In this document: piece after piece, positions 22,971 to 32,133 of the stretch
How positions within the stretch are numbered: the first letter of the stretch is position 1
How the letters are laid out: each line of letters starts with the position of its first letter
Origin: CAVPOO01 sp963707015
GTDB taxonomy: Bacteria > Pseudomonadota > Gammaproteobacteria > Thiohalobacterales > Thiohalobacteraceae
Assembly (NCBI GenBank): GCA_963707015.1
Contig: CAVPOO010000005.1
Coordinates: 1-64,000 of the forward strand
Length of the DNA: 64,000 nt
Direction of reading: 5' to 3'
Notes under the pieces: model-generated
What the model saw: the letters and a program-made list of their open reading frames with translations, nothing else
The model's database searches: none
What the model was told of the DNA's origin: nothing
Made by a program: the position numbers and the translations under genes

Positions 22971-24581
22971 TTGCCGAAGCCACAATACTTGCGGAGCACT
23001 GTCATTAAAACGCCTGCAGCAACGCAACCAGAACCGGGCCGAGTGCAACCCTGGCAGCGACCCGTGGCCCTGGGCCTGGCCGCCGTGGCGGGCGCCGCGG
23101 TGATGGTCGTCGAGCTGGGTGTTGCTCGAATCCTCACGCCGGTGTTCGGCGGCTCAATCACCGTGTGGGCCCTGGTGATCGCCACCACCATGCTGGCGCT
23201 TGCTGCGGGCTATGCCTTCGGCGGGCGGCGGGCCGATGTGAAGGGGGGGCTGCTGGTAGCCCGGCGTGCGGCGGTGTTTGGCGCCCTGTTGTGCGCGGCG
23301 ATTCCCTTCGTTCGTCCGCCGCTTATCGCGGCAACCATCGATCTCTCTACCATCACGGGGGCCGCGATCGCCGCGTTGGTCCTGATTGCGCCCTCGCTGT
23401 TCTTCCTGAGTCAGGTCTCGCCTGCCCTGATCCGTGGTCTGTCGTCGGACGGGATTGGCCATGTGGGCGGCACCGCCGGTGGTATCTATGCGGTCTCAAC
23501 GGTCGGTAGCCTGGTCGGCACGCTCGGCGCGGTCTGGGTCTTTCTTTATGCCCCGCTCACAGCCGCGTTTCTTGGCACGGCACTGTTGACCGTCACGCCC
23601 GCGCTCCTGCTGCGGGCGCCCGCAGCAGGAGCCGCAGCCGCGATGCTGACGATCGCCGTGCTGCTCGGCATGAGTCTGACAGGTGGCACGCCAGAGGTCA
23701 GCGCGCTCAACGCGGACGGCCAGGTCTACCGGCTCCTGGCCAAGCGGCAGACCCTTTACGGCGAGCTGCGCGTCGTGGAGAAGGGCGAGGACTTCCGCTA
23801 TATGATTGTCAACGGCACGGACCAGGGCGGCATCGACCTGCACACGGAGCGGTCCGCCTACGCTTACGACGATGGCATGATTGGACTGGCCAGACTCTAT
23901 GCTCCGGGCATGACAAACGCCTTGATCATCGGCCTGGGCCCCGGCGTGATGGCCGAGACCCTGACGCGGGAAGGCGTACAGGTGGATGTGGTCGAGATCG
24001 ACGCCGAGGTGCTGCGGGCCGCCCGTGCGTATTTCGCCTACCAGGGCGAGGCGGTGGTGGCAGACGGCCGGCGCTTTCTGCAACGAACCGACCAGAGATG
24101 GGACGTGATCTACATGGATGCCTTTCTCGGCGGCAACCCACCGTGGCAGCTCTACACGGAGGAGGCATTCGCACTTTACCGCGCGCATCTCAAACCCAAC
24201 GGTGTGGTGGTGCTCAACCTGATTGGCAGTCATCTGGACCCCGCTCAGCGCCCGGCACTCGAGGCGGTCGTGGGCACCGCACGTACCGTATTCTCTACCG
24301 TGGATGTCTATCCCGATCCCTGGGAGCTGGATGACTACCCCACGCGTAACCTCTTTATCGCCGCCAGTGAGCAGCCCCGGGTGATGCCACGGCGCGCCGG
24401 TAATCCGCGTGCCGCCAGGCGACTCTCCGAGGCGCTCGCGCGCAGTCTGCCCATCACGGTTGACTCCGGACGACGACTCACCGACGACTCGGCGCCGCTG
24501 GAACCCCTGGTGCGTCGGACCACCGAGATCCTGCGTTCCCGCACCCGCGAGTATCTGCCGTTTGATGTCCTCTTCGACTAA
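22971..24581 (+). CDS. Membrane-fused spermidine-synthase-like (SAM-dependent) protein
   Basis: A 536-residue protein. About seven N-terminal membrane helices (ALGLAAVAGAAVMVVELGVARIL, VWALVIATTMLALAAGYAFGGRRAD and others) are joined to a Rossmann-fold aminopropyl/methyltransferase domain: ALIIGLGPGVMAETLTREG (SAM/dcSAM loop), VDVVEIDAEVLRAARAYF, VVADGRRFLQ, WDVIYMDAF. The polyamine-binding residues of true SpeE are not evident, so the substrate is unknown; such fusions are widespread in proteobacteria. The TTG at 22971 is the longest start; an in-frame GTG near 23042 is an alternative just before the first helix. Stand-alone gene. Confidence 0.8.
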   Translation: MPKPQYLRSTVIKTPAATQPEPGRVQPWQRPVALGLAAVAGAAVMVVELGVARILTPVFGGSITVWALVIATTMLALAAGYAFGGRRADVKGGLLVARRAAVFGALLCAAIPFVRPPLIAATIDLSTITGAAIAALVLIAPSLFFLSQVSPALIRGLSSDGIGHVGGTAGGIYAVSTVGSLVGTLGAVWVFLYAPLTAAFLGTALLTVTPALLLRAPAAGAAAAMLTIAVLLGMSLTGGTPEVSALNADGQVYRLLAKRQTLYGELRVVEKGEDFRYMIVNGTDQGGIDLHTERSAYAYDDGMIGLARLYAPGMTNALIIGLGPGVMAETLTREGVQVDVVEIDAEVLRAARAYFAYQGEAVVADGRRFLQRTDQRWDVIYMDAFLGGNPPWQLYTEEAFALYRAHLKPNGVVVLNLIGSHLDPAQRPALEAVVGTARTVFSTVDVYPDPWELDDYPTRNLFIAASEQPRVMPRRAGNPRAARRLSEALARSLPITVDSGRRLTDDSAPLEPLVRRTTEILRSRTREYLPFDVLFD

Positions 24582-24618
24582 CTCGGCAGTGTGGGGTTAA
24601 CCGGAAGCGTGTAACTCA

Positions 24619-24735
24619 CCGAAAGACCTGTGGCAAATGGACTTGAAAGGCCATTTTGCGACCACGGCGGGACACTGCCAGCCACTGACGGTGCTGGACG
24701 ATCATTCCCGCTTCAACCTGGCCGCGCAGCCCCTG
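24619..24735 (+). pseudogene. IS481-type integrase-core remnant
   Basis: SPKDLWQMDLKGHFAT and GHCQPLTVLDDHSRFNL are the start of the DDE (rve) domain of IS481-family transposases, with the first two catalytic Asp residues. The frame then runs into unrelated DNA, the shard of the DUF2779 gene. Both ends of the transposase are missing. Confidence 0.6.
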
Positions 24736-24786
24736 GAGAATCGGATGCGGCTTAGCCGGGTTCTCGCACGTTCGTCCACCGGCATC

Positions 24787-24961
24787 TTGCAGAACCCACA
24801 CCTGCACAGCGACATCACTGTCATGGACACCCTCTTTCACTTTGGTGCCGGACTTGACCTCAATGAGGTTCCAGCCGTTCGCGATGCGCTCCAGCACATC
24901 GGCGCGGACCAGCACGTCCTTGTGTAAGAACGCACCTTCGACGATCGCCGGCACCGAAGGA
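24787..24961 (-). pseudogene. Shard duplicated from the DUF2779 nuclease gene
   Basis: On the minus strand this encodes VPAIVEGAFLHKDVLVRADVLERIANGWNLIEVKSGTKVKEGVHDSDVAVQVWVLQ, nearly identical to residues ~90-145 of the nuclease at 9308-10795. DNA similarity extends from about 24787 to 24961 and ends abruptly at both sides, one side abutting an IS481 remnant. Confidence 0.85.
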
Positions 24962-25000
24962 GGCGCCACGCTCTAGCAGCGAAAAAGCTGTTACGCGAAG

Positions 25001-26101
25001 ATGCCGCGGCCGCATAGCCAGGCACATGGCACCCTGCACCAGTTCATTCGGCGGGTTCAACGGCCCGTCCCCTCACTGTTTGTGTCGCTGTTACCTTGTA
25101 ATGAACTTCAATTGTCGCAGCTTCCTTACCCAGGCGGTTCCCTAATCGACGCACTGACGCCGCTCGTCCGGAAAGAAAAGTTCGCCTACAATCCCTTCAA
25201 TAAGCGATGTGGAAAAACTGCGTCAACAACGGTTGGGTTTGACCGCTTACGTATAACAACAATATCCCGCCATAACCGAATCAATATCAATCTATTCAAC
25301 CTCGATGTCGGCACGACCGCTGACGACCCGTCATTTTTTCGAGACATTTTTAATGATTTCCGTCTTCTTGTACCCAGCACTTTGCTGGTACTTAGCGGAA
25401 ATAACTCACGACTCCTCTCCTGGGATGTAGGTGATCGCATCCTGTTGAACAACCTCCCCGATGGAGATCCTGCTCCGGATGGCAGTACGCTTTTCAGTTC
25501 GGTCGTTGCAGGACGGCCGTCCCAGCTTCTTGAGAACGACGTGATAGGCCTGGACAAGGAGATTGCCAGCGTGACTCCTATCACCCCGGCCGTCGATCTG
25601 GTGGCTTCTGTCTTGCCGAGCAGCAGCTCAGTGCAGCTCGGCAGCGCAGCCTCGGCCTTCGCCACCATTATGAACGCGGGTACCGCGGACGCCACCAGTT
25701 GCGACATCACCCCGCTGACCGTCGTGCCCGGGGAATTTGTCTACCAGACCACCGATCCGGCGACGAACGCGTTGACCGGCACACCGAATACGCCGGCGGA
25801 TATCGCAGCGGGTGGGTCGCAGAGCTACGTCTTCGCATTTACGCCAACGGCGGAGATTCCACCGACTGAGATAGAGCTGGCCTTTGACTGCACCAATTCC
25901 GATCCGGCACCTGTTGTGCCCGGGCTGAATACCCTCCTGTTGTCATCGTCAAGCACCCCGGTGCCCGATATCGTCGCCCTGGCCGCCACGCCGACAGGTG
26001 ACGGCATCGTTAAAAGGGGCGGAGATATCAGGGGCGAGGCTACGCTCGGGTGTGGTCGGCGCCACGAGGGCGCTACCCGAGCGCAGCCCGCCAACTACTA
26101 G
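25001..26101 (+). CDS. Truncated Ig-like/CARDB-type surface protein, probable remnant
   Basis: A 366-residue frame without a signal peptide. Residues ~190-330 look like a secreted beta-sandwich region (VDLVASVLPSSSSVQLG, ATIMNAGTADATSCDITPL, AGGSQSYVFAFTPTAEIP, DIVALAATPTGDGIV), which in larger proteins repeats several times. The sequence breaks off after GDGIV into low-complexity residues. The N-terminal part (residues 1-180) contains DPSFFRDIFNDFRLL and may come from another gene. It probably represents the surviving piece of a long surface or choice-of-anchor protein next to three intact exported proteins. Confidence 0.45.
   Translation: MPRPHSQAHGTLHQFIRRVQRPVPSLFVSLLPCNELQLSQLPYPGGSLIDALTPLVRKEKFAYNPFNKRCGKTASTTVGFDRLRITTISRHNRININLFNLDVGTTADDPSFFRDIFNDFRLLVPSTLLVLSGNNSRLLSWDVGDRILLNNLPDGDPAPDGSTLFSSVVAGRPSQLLENDVIGLDKEIASVTPITPAVDLVASVLPSSSSVQLGSAASAFATIMNAGTADATSCDITPLTVVPGEFVYQTTDPATNALTGTPNTPADIAAGGSQSYVFAFTPTAEIPPTEIELAFDCTNSDPAPVVPGLNTLLLSSSSTPVPDIVALAATPTGDGIVKRGGDIRGEATLGCGRRHEGATRAQPANY
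26044..26082. terminator. Hairpin between convergent genes
   Basis: GCTCGGGT (26044-26051) and ACCCGAGC (26075-26082) form an 8 bp stem between the ends of two convergent reading frames. No strong U-tract is present; it may serve as a weak bidirectional terminator. Confidence 0.35.
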
Positions 26102-27900
26102 CGCCTCGGCACGCGGGTCAGGTAGACCCCGGCCATGTCGTCTTCTTCCTCGCCGCCTTCAGTGCCCATCTTCGCACTGACCGCCAGCCAGTTGCCGCGC
26201 AGGCCCTCGCGCTCGAGACCCAGCTCGGTGATGGTCGAGCCTAGCGGCGCCTCGGGATCGAGCAGCTGCCCGTCCATAGTGGTGTCGAGGACGGTCACGG
26301 TAGCCAGCCCCTGCCCCGGCCCTCTTCTGAGGTAGATGCCGTCCACCGGGTCGACGTAGACCCCCGGGTCAACCAGCTCGCCCGTCCTGGCCTTGAAGGC
26401 GGCCTGGTAGGTTGCGCCCACCCCGCCCGCAACGGCGACGAACGCCGAGGAACGCCAGCGCGCCGGCTCGCCGTCGTCTGCGTCACCTTCCTCCGAGTGT
26501 CCGCCGCCCGTGCAGGGGGTCTTGCCGGAGTAGTTCCAGAACAGGAACTCATCGAACGGCGCATCGGTCTTCGCCACCACCCGCGTACTCTGCGTTCTGA
26601 TGTCGTGGACAAAGATGCCCTGATTGACCGGCACCTCTTTGTCCTGATAGCACCTGATGCCGAAGTTCGGGTCGGTCTCGTCGTCGCAGATACTGTTATC
26701 ATCCCCTATCGTCTCGCCGGTGTCCTCGCAGACCAGATCTTGGTTGCAGTAGTCGATGCGGTCCCGGTTGCCCTCCGTCGGGCAGTACAGGCGCACCGTC
26801 TTGGTCTCCTCGCCCCAGGCGCCCCAGAAGCCCACGAAACGTCCGTCGAACGCACCCCCCTCACCCAGACCGTTGAAGGTGTCGTTGGGGGATTCGCCGG
26901 GAACCCGTTCGCCAATTCTCACCAGCGGGGTGAGCGTCGGGCTGGCTGCAAGCGGCGCCACGTAGATACCACCCAGGGTCGGGGCCTGCTCGTCGTCGAA
27001 GCCGGCGAACACCACCTGGCCGTTCGCGGCGCTGGGCGGGGAAGTGGAGCCGAACACGGTGTCGGTGCCGGGAATCAACGTACTCGTGCTGTTGGCGATC
27101 AATACCACCGGGAGGATGCCGCCACCGGGGCCATCCTCGATCGTATCCTCTACCAGCTCACGGTAGTAGACACCGGTCCGTGCGCTGTCGTCGTCGGGAT
27201 TCGTGTAGTTGCCCTTGAACACGATGGTGTCATCCCCGGTCACCGAGGGCGCGCCCGGGAATACCTCGAACGTGGTGCCGGGGAATTCGGGCACCTGGAA
27301 GAAGTCGAAGTCCGGGACCGCGCCCAGCTTGGCGGCGCCGGTGATCAGTGGGCCGAACGGGTTGGTGTAGATCCCCGTGGTCCCGGCCCGGGTCTCGGTT
27401 CCGTCGTCCAGGAAATATCGCCACACCGGCTGGTGGTTCCCGCGGGTGGCGATGGTGTCCGAGTCCATGTCGATGCGCGGGAAGGACGGGGTCTCGACGA
27501 AGAGAGTCCCCAGGTTGTTGGGCTGCGGAACCTCGACGGTCCGGTCAAGGATCCTGACGATGGCGCTATTGTCGGACATATCGCGGGTGTAGATGCCGTG
27601 GATCGGCCCGCCGCCGCCACCGCCACCGCCGCCGCCACCCTTGCTGCGTGCCCGGATGACCACCAGCCCGTTCACGTTCACCGAGGGCTGGTTGTAGCTG
27701 TTGAAAAAGCACCTGGCCGGCACCTTCCCCGGGGTTGGTGGTGTCAGGCAGGTTCCAACGACAGGGGGCATCAGGTCGTTGTTGTTCACCACCGTAGCCC
27801 AGTCGAACGTGGACTTGGGCTTGGGCGCGGCCGCAGCGGTTGCCGCCATCGTGGCCACCCCCACTGCCAGACACAGTGATTGCAGGTATCGGGTTTTCAT
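26098..27900 (-). CDS. Large exported protein of unknown function with repeated propeller-like blades
   Basis: A 600-residue protein with a clear signal peptide (SLCLAVGVATMAATAAAA). After a poly-glycine run of 11-12 residues near position 90, blade-like segments recur (GIYTRDMSDNSAIVRILDRT, TGIYTNPFGPLITGA, GVYYRELVEDTIEDGPGGGILPVVLIANSTS, GGIYVAPLAASPTLTPLVRIGE, GIFVHDIRTQSTRVVAKTD, GIYLRRGPGQGLATVTVLD). Each has the form GI/VY...V..., typical of uncharacterised NxxGxxA/DUF7453-type repeat proteins. It has several Cys pairs in the middle. A hairpin lies beyond its 5' end. It is the last of three exported genes in a row on this strand. Surface or periplasmic function unknown. Confidence 0.7.
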   Translation of the reverse strand: MKTRYLQSLCLAVGVATMAATAAAAPKPKSTFDWATVVNNNDLMPPVVGTCLTPPTPGKVPARCFFNSYNQPSVNVNGLVVIRARSKGGGGGGGGGGGPIHGIYTRDMSDNSAIVRILDRTVEVPQPNNLGTLFVETPSFPRIDMDSDTIATRGNHQPVWRYFLDDGTETRAGTTGIYTNPFGPLITGAAKLGAVPDFDFFQVPEFPGTTFEVFPGAPSVTGDDTIVFKGNYTNPDDDSARTGVYYRELVEDTIEDGPGGGILPVVLIANSTSTLIPGTDTVFGSTSPPSAANGQVVFAGFDDEQAPTLGGIYVAPLAASPTLTPLVRIGERVPGESPNDTFNGLGEGGAFDGRFVGFWGAWGEETKTVRLYCPTEGNRDRIDYCNQDLVCEDTGETIGDDNSICDDETDPNFGIRCYQDKEVPVNQGIFVHDIRTQSTRVVAKTDAPFDEFLFWNYSGKTPCTGGGHSEEGDADDGEPARWRSSAFVAVAGGVGATYQAAFKARTGELVDPGVYVDPVDGIYLRRGPGQGLATVTVLDTTMDGQLLDPEAPLGSTITELGLEREGLRGNWLAVSAKMGTEGGEEEDDMAGVYLTRVPRR

Positions 27901-27941
27901 TGTGTTCCTCCTCGATTCTCGCTAAAGCATAAGATAATGTC

Positions 27942-27972
27942 GCCGGGGAAGGGGTCGGTGCCCTTCCCCGGC
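27942..27972 (-). terminator. Terminator-like hairpin after the 398-residue exported protein
   Basis: GCCGGGGAAGGG (27942-27953) and CCCTTCCCCGGC (27961-27972) make a perfect 12 bp stem with a 7-nt loop, about 55 bp beyond the stop codon of the minus-strand gene at 28026. The following T content is low. Confidence 0.6.
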
Positions 27973-28025
27973 TTTGCCGTCAGCAGGCAGTGCCGCCGTG
28001 CGCTACACCGGCACCGCCCGCAACC

Positions 28026-29222
28026 TCATTTCTTCTTGCCGCCACCGGGCGTCTTGGCGTTGATAACGACGTCGATGTAGCTGAGGCCGCCGCCGAGATC
28101 CCCGTTGAGGCCAGCGTCACCGGCCGGCACGATAACCGGGGTCGCGACGGGGTTGGTCGCAACGTTCACCACCGCGGTTGCCGGGGGCTGCGTCGCTGGA
28201 TCCGTAGGTGCGGGCGCGAAGGCGGTAGTAAGAGCGGTGGTACACGAACCGCCCACCTCGCCGCCTCCGTCCAGGACGTAGGTCAGGCGGTACAGCCCCG
28301 CCCCCTCGCCGACCTTCTTCAGGTTCCAGTTGTAGCCGTAGATCAGGCTGCCACCCACGTTGATCTCGGCGGAGTAGCTGTCGGGAAGCGCATCCGCGTA
28401 GACCGCGCCGTTGAAGACCGGGTTGTTCACGCTGGATACCGGGCCCCAGTAGCCATCCGCCGGGTTCCACTGCAGGCTGGCGGGGTCCCCCACGACCTTC
28501 TGGATGATCAGACGCGCACAGGCCGAGTACATCGTGGCCTGGAAGCCCGGGCGCACAAACGTCGGATCGATCAGGGTTTGTGTCCCTAAAGTGGGGTTCT
28601 CTGGGCCGCCGTAGTTGGTGCCCTGCATCTCAATGGGGGAGTTCGCGGTGCCGGGCACCGCCCCGCTCATCTGGAAGGCCAGAAAATCGGCCGTAGCGAA
28701 CTCGGTCGTGGGGTCATCCGCCACGTTCTTCAGCAATACCACCTCGGTACGGATGATCGAGCGGGTGGTGAAGTTGTCCCTCGACTCGAGGTCGTCACCC
28801 CAGTCCACGCCGGTGACCGCGACGGGCGACGTGGCCGAGGGGTTGTACGCCTGCCACTTGTTCGCCTCCCGCTGCTGCAGCCACCACACGTGGCCCAACG
28901 CTGGAACCGTGCCATCGTAGTAGCACACGGCGGCGTCCGGGACCGGCAGGCCGCCGGTGTCACCCGTAAAGCACTGGCTCGTCGGGTCGGTAATCGCCGC
29001 AAAGGTCCACTCGGTCTCCGGCAGGGGCGCCACGATTGAGACGCCGTCGGACCAGATGACCGGATAAGACAGGTTGTTGCTCGGCGTCGCCTCGCCGGTG
29101 TCACGGCAGGGTGGGCGCGTGCCGTCGTCGCACAGCCGCGGCGCGGCCTGGGCACTGCCGACGAATACGGTGGCACCCAGCAAGGCCGCGCTGACGGCGC
29201 GTGCCAAGGTCGATTGTTTCAT
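28026..29222 (-). CDS. Exported protein with N-terminal CDDGTRPPC motif, function unknown
   Basis: A 398-residue protein with signal peptide STLARAVSAALLGATVFVGSAQAA. Immediately after cleavage it has RLCDDGTRPPCRD, a motif also present just after the signal peptide of the next upstream gene (29378-31081). The rest is a predicted beta-rich domain with WTFAAITDPTSQCFTGD and a Lys-rich end (GGGKKK). The Met at 29222 is preferred over the upstream start because GGAGGAG precedes it. No enzymatic motif. The shared motif suggests a common maturation, metal or partner site for the two neighbours. Confidence 0.7.
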   Translation of the reverse strand: MKQSTLARAVSAALLGATVFVGSAQAAPRLCDDGTRPPCRDTGEATPSNNLSYPVIWSDGVSIVAPLPETEWTFAAITDPTSQCFTGDTGGLPVPDAAVCYYDGTVPALGHVWWLQQREANKWQAYNPSATSPVAVTGVDWGDDLESRDNFTTRSIIRTEVVLLKNVADDPTTEFATADFLAFQMSGAVPGTANSPIEMQGTNYGGPENPTLGTQTLIDPTFVRPGFQATMYSACARLIIQKVVGDPASLQWNPADGYWGPVSSVNNPVFNGAVYADALPDSYSAEINVGGSLIYGYNWNLKKVGEGAGLYRLTYVLDGGGEVGGSCTTALTTAFAPAPTDPATQPPATAVVNVATNPVATPVIVPAGDAGLNGDLGGGLSYIDVVINAKTPGGGKKK

Positions 29223-29272
29223 GATCTCCTCCTCTGCGCGGGATCGCGCAGGATCGAACTGCAAAGAAAAGT

Positions 29273-29340
29273 GGGGGGCGGTTGCCCGCCCCCCTGAGCT
29301 GTTATGGTTCCGGCGGTCCCCGGGCCGTTGCGGCCCGGGG
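29273..29340 (-). terminator. Two hairpins after the 567-residue exported protein
   Basis: Hairpin 1: CCCCGGGCC (29318-29326) / GGCCCGGGG (29332-29340). Hairpin 2: GGGGGGCGG (29273-29281) / CCGCCCCCC (29286-29294), followed on the minus strand by CACTTTTCTTT. The second has a U-rich tail and is the better terminator for the gene ending at 29378. Confidence 0.65.
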
Positions 29341-29377
29341 CTGTTGCGTTGCTATTGCCGATAGCGTTGGCCGCTTA

Positions 29378-31081
29378 TTATGGCCTGTTGCCGTTACCGC
29401 GGCCACCGCCACCACCGCCACCGGCGTTGTTCCTGACGTTGGTAGTCTCGGTGACGCTGTTGTTGGCTAGGTTCGGGTCTGTTCCAGGGTCGTCTGCCGC
29501 AACCTCTGCCACCCAGGTGATTGTGGTTGTCTGGCCAAGGTCAACGAGGAAAGGCTCAAGAAAGGACGCGGTCGAGCCCGCAGCGAGATCAGTGAAAGTA
29601 TTGACCCACGGGGAGCCGGGGACGGGGCCGCCAGCCGCGGCTGTGGCGGTCACCGTGACGGTGCCATTGGCGGGGTCCGGACCCGCGTTAGCGACGGTCA
29701 CGGTGAATTCCCTCTCCGTGCCGTTCACGTACGTCGTGGGCACCTGCAAGCCAGACTGCGGGCTGATCGAGAGGTCATAGAAGATCGCGCCCGAGGCTGT
29801 GCAGGGCACCAGGGTCTCGAAGTCGACTGGGACCTGGTTTTCGTGCATGTAGGCGATGACCGCACGGGCGTCGTCAGCCGCCTGGGCGAAGCCACCTACG
29901 TTGCCGTCCGTGAAACCGGGATCGATAGAGGCGGGAGTAAGGCATAGCCCGCCGACAGGATCACCCAAACAGAACACGGCGTCCAGAATCGGGCCCTGCA
30001 GTATCGTGAACAACGGCACATCCGGATCAGAGACAGTCAGGTACTCGAACCAGCCGTCCACGGGTACCGCTTCGGGGATGTACGCCGGAAACGGCAGCGA
30101 CGGCGCTAAGGTTGAGAAGTTGTCCGCGCGGGTATACAGATAGTTGGCTCCGGATGGGGTTGTGAAATCGGGCCCGTAGTTCAGGAAGCACTTCTGCACC
30201 AGCTGCACCACGCCCTGCACTTCTTCCCTGACGTCGATGCATAACTTGCCAAGGACAGTCGGCGTGGCCGGATCGCTCAGGCCCATGATCTGGTTGAGGT
30301 AGGCCACCAGGTCCACGTTGACCTCGCCGGCCTTGTCGGAGGCGGCGCCAAGTCCCCTGGCCGCGGTGTCGAATATGCTATCTCCATTATCCGGCAACAC
30401 GATCGGAGTGGTCGCATCCCCCAGGAAGCCGGTCAACATCAGTTGCCGGTAGATGGCGAGGTTCTGGAGCGGCGAGTCGATGGTCTTTGCCAAATTGTCC
30501 AGGGTGGTGTCGTCGAAGGTGCTGGCGACCAGCCGTCCGGCAGGATCCAGGCTGACGCAGTCGGCGGTGGCCAGAGTGACCACGGCGTCATCCAACTGGG
30601 ACTGAAATACCGAATCCGGCGAGCGCGCGTCGTTGATGCGGCCGAAGTTGACCTCCTCGGTGCAGGCTGCGCATTCAGCCGTGACAGCACAGGTGGTCGG
30701 GTCGACCGGTACGACAGCTACGTTTGCGTCCGGCTCTCCCGCTGCTAACGTGCACACGTCTGTATCGCACGCAGCGGACGGGAGGGGCTGCTGACACCTA
30801 TCAGCCGCTTGGGGCCCATCGAGCGTGGTGAGGTTGGGGACGCCGTTCACGTTACGATAGAGCTTGATGAGGTCCCCGAAATCCACGGGGGGCGCACCAC
30901 CACCGCCACCATCGTTGCAGGGCGGGCGCGTCCCATCGTCGCAAACCCGGCCACCGGGGCCGGCGTTTGCGCTGCCAATGAGGCCGCTGGCACCGTGCGT
31001 GCCAATGTCAATCGCCACCGGCGCTGCGAGCAGCACCACCGCGGCGGCGAGTCCTACAGATAAACGTTTCATGTGTTTCAT
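29378..31081 (-). CDS. Exported Cys-rich protein with CDDGTRPPC motif and DUF11-like domain
   Basis: A 567-residue protein. The start at 31081 is preferred, as a signal sequence (LSVGLAAAVVLLAAPVAIDIG) follows. Near residue 45 is RVCDDGTRPPCNDGGGGG, sharing CDDGTRPPC with the downstream protein. The central region carries further Cys (CDTDVC, CAVTAECAAC, GKLCIDVREE, FCLGDPVGGLC) and ends with a DUF11/CARDB-like beta-sandwich (EREFTVTVANAGPDPANGTVTVTATA) and a Gly/Arg/Asn tail. No catalytic motif. Upstream lies the 18 bp x 8 repeat, and the gene heads a run of three exported proteins. Function unknown. Confidence 0.7.
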   Translation of the reverse strand: MKHMKRLSVGLAAAVVLLAAPVAIDIGTHGASGLIGSANAGPGGRVCDDGTRPPCNDGGGGGAPPVDFGDLIKLYRNVNGVPNLTTLDGPQAADRCQQPLPSAACDTDVCTLAAGEPDANVAVVPVDPTTCAVTAECAACTEEVNFGRINDARSPDSVFQSQLDDAVVTLATADCVSLDPAGRLVASTFDDTTLDNLAKTIDSPLQNLAIYRQLMLTGFLGDATTPIVLPDNGDSIFDTAARGLGAASDKAGEVNVDLVAYLNQIMGLSDPATPTVLGKLCIDVREEVQGVVQLVQKCFLNYGPDFTTPSGANYLYTRADNFSTLAPSLPFPAYIPEAVPVDGWFEYLTVSDPDVPLFTILQGPILDAVFCLGDPVGGLCLTPASIDPGFTDGNVGGFAQAADDARAVIAYMHENQVPVDFETLVPCTASGAIFYDLSISPQSGLQVPTTYVNGTEREFTVTVANAGPDPANGTVTVTATAAAGGPVPGSPWVNTFTDLAAGSTASFLEPFLVDLGQTTTITWVAEVAADDPGTDPNLANNSVTETTNVRNNAGGGGGGGRGNGNRP

Positions 31082-31193
31082 GTCTCTCTCCTGTCTCCTC
31101 TCTCTCGATCCGGATTTTTCCGGTCCTTTATCACGGGCGAATCGTTCGCCCATCTTGCCCAATCGACATCCAATCCACCGCGCCGGTGTCGAT

Positions 31194-31337
31194 TAAGTAT
31201 TTGCCCCTACGTAAGTATTTGCCCCTACGTAAGTATTTGCCCCTACGTAAGTATTTGCCCCTACGTAAGTATTTGCCCCTACGTAAGTATTTGCCCCTAC
31301 GTAAGTATTTGCCCCTACGTAAGTATTTGCCCCTACG
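31194..31337. repeat. Eight perfect tandem copies of an 18 bp unit
   Basis: TAAGTATTTGCCCCTACG is repeated eight times without a mismatch (31194-31337), followed by a degenerate partial copy (TAAGTATTTACC, near 31348). Across junctions the palindrome TACGTA appears. There are no spacers, so it is not CRISPR. It lies 113 bp upstream of the exported-protein gene starting at 31081, within its likely promoter region. Confidence 0.95.
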
Positions 31338-31359
31338 AATTTACCGCTAAGTATTTACC

Positions 31360-32133
31360 TAACTCGCTTATACGCTGCCAGATGAGTGGTGTCTATACGG
31401 TAGCTCTGAAGCTGATGTAGTAAAATTCGTACAGAACTCGTTTCCCTCTCATCAAGCAAAACATACGCCTGGCGAATCGCGGGAGTTTTGCCCCAGATCA
31501 AGTTTGTTTCGAACTCCTCCTTACTCGTTTCCGCACAGCCTGGGGCAAGGCTACCGCCGGGTCGACACAACGCCGCCGCTGATCCGTTGATCGCCAGAAA
31601 TTCCAGGATTTCGATGCCAAACGCGGTCTGCCATCCCTGTCAGTTTGTCATGGCAGTCATGACACCTCTGTCATACTCATACTGCCACGTCTCCGGGTTA
31701 CTACTTAGCTCTGGGCAGCGACCCTACCCCGGGCAGGACCTCGGTACTGTGATGGCAGTCTCACTGTGCGAGAGAGGGGACGGTGGGCTACACCGCCTCC
31801 GCTACGGCCCCGGTCCGGAAAAGCGTTTTAAAGGGTGCCCGGCACGCACCGGAATGCCGCAAACGCCGGGCTGGCCGGCGCAGCACGCGACAGGGTGCAC
31901 GACGTACACGCGACGTTCCGGCGCACTCGCGGTTGTTCACCGCAGGCTAGTCTCGCCGCGGCGCGTGACGCGCTGCGCACCTGGCGGCACACGGGTGACG
32001 CGTTCCGGCTTCGGCGTCTATACTGGCGGCGCACTCGAGCCGGCTTCGGCAGTGGCCGTCGGTCATGGACGGGCGGTGTCCTGCTCAGCCTCCAGCAACA
32101 GGACCCATACCCAACAGGAGGAAGGAAACCACC
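31360..32133. other. Intergenic, no gene supported
   Basis: A minus-strand frame at 31355-31570 (71 codons) has a plausible helical tail but no RBS or family similarity. The remainder includes GTCATG-rich short repeats near 31640-31680. Nothing else is recognised before the carbonic anhydrase RBS AGGAGG near 32117. Confidence 0.4.

Noticed and set aside
26497..27879. 460-residue plus-strand ORF
   Set aside because: It lies antisense to the signal-peptide-bearing 600-residue gene and has a low-complexity composition.
31194..31337. Possible CRISPR array
   Set aside because: The 18 bp units are directly adjacent with no spacers, and there are no cas genes.
31355..31570. 71-residue minus-strand ORF
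   Set aside because: No RBS, no recognised fold, and it is close to the tandem repeat; not supported as a gene.
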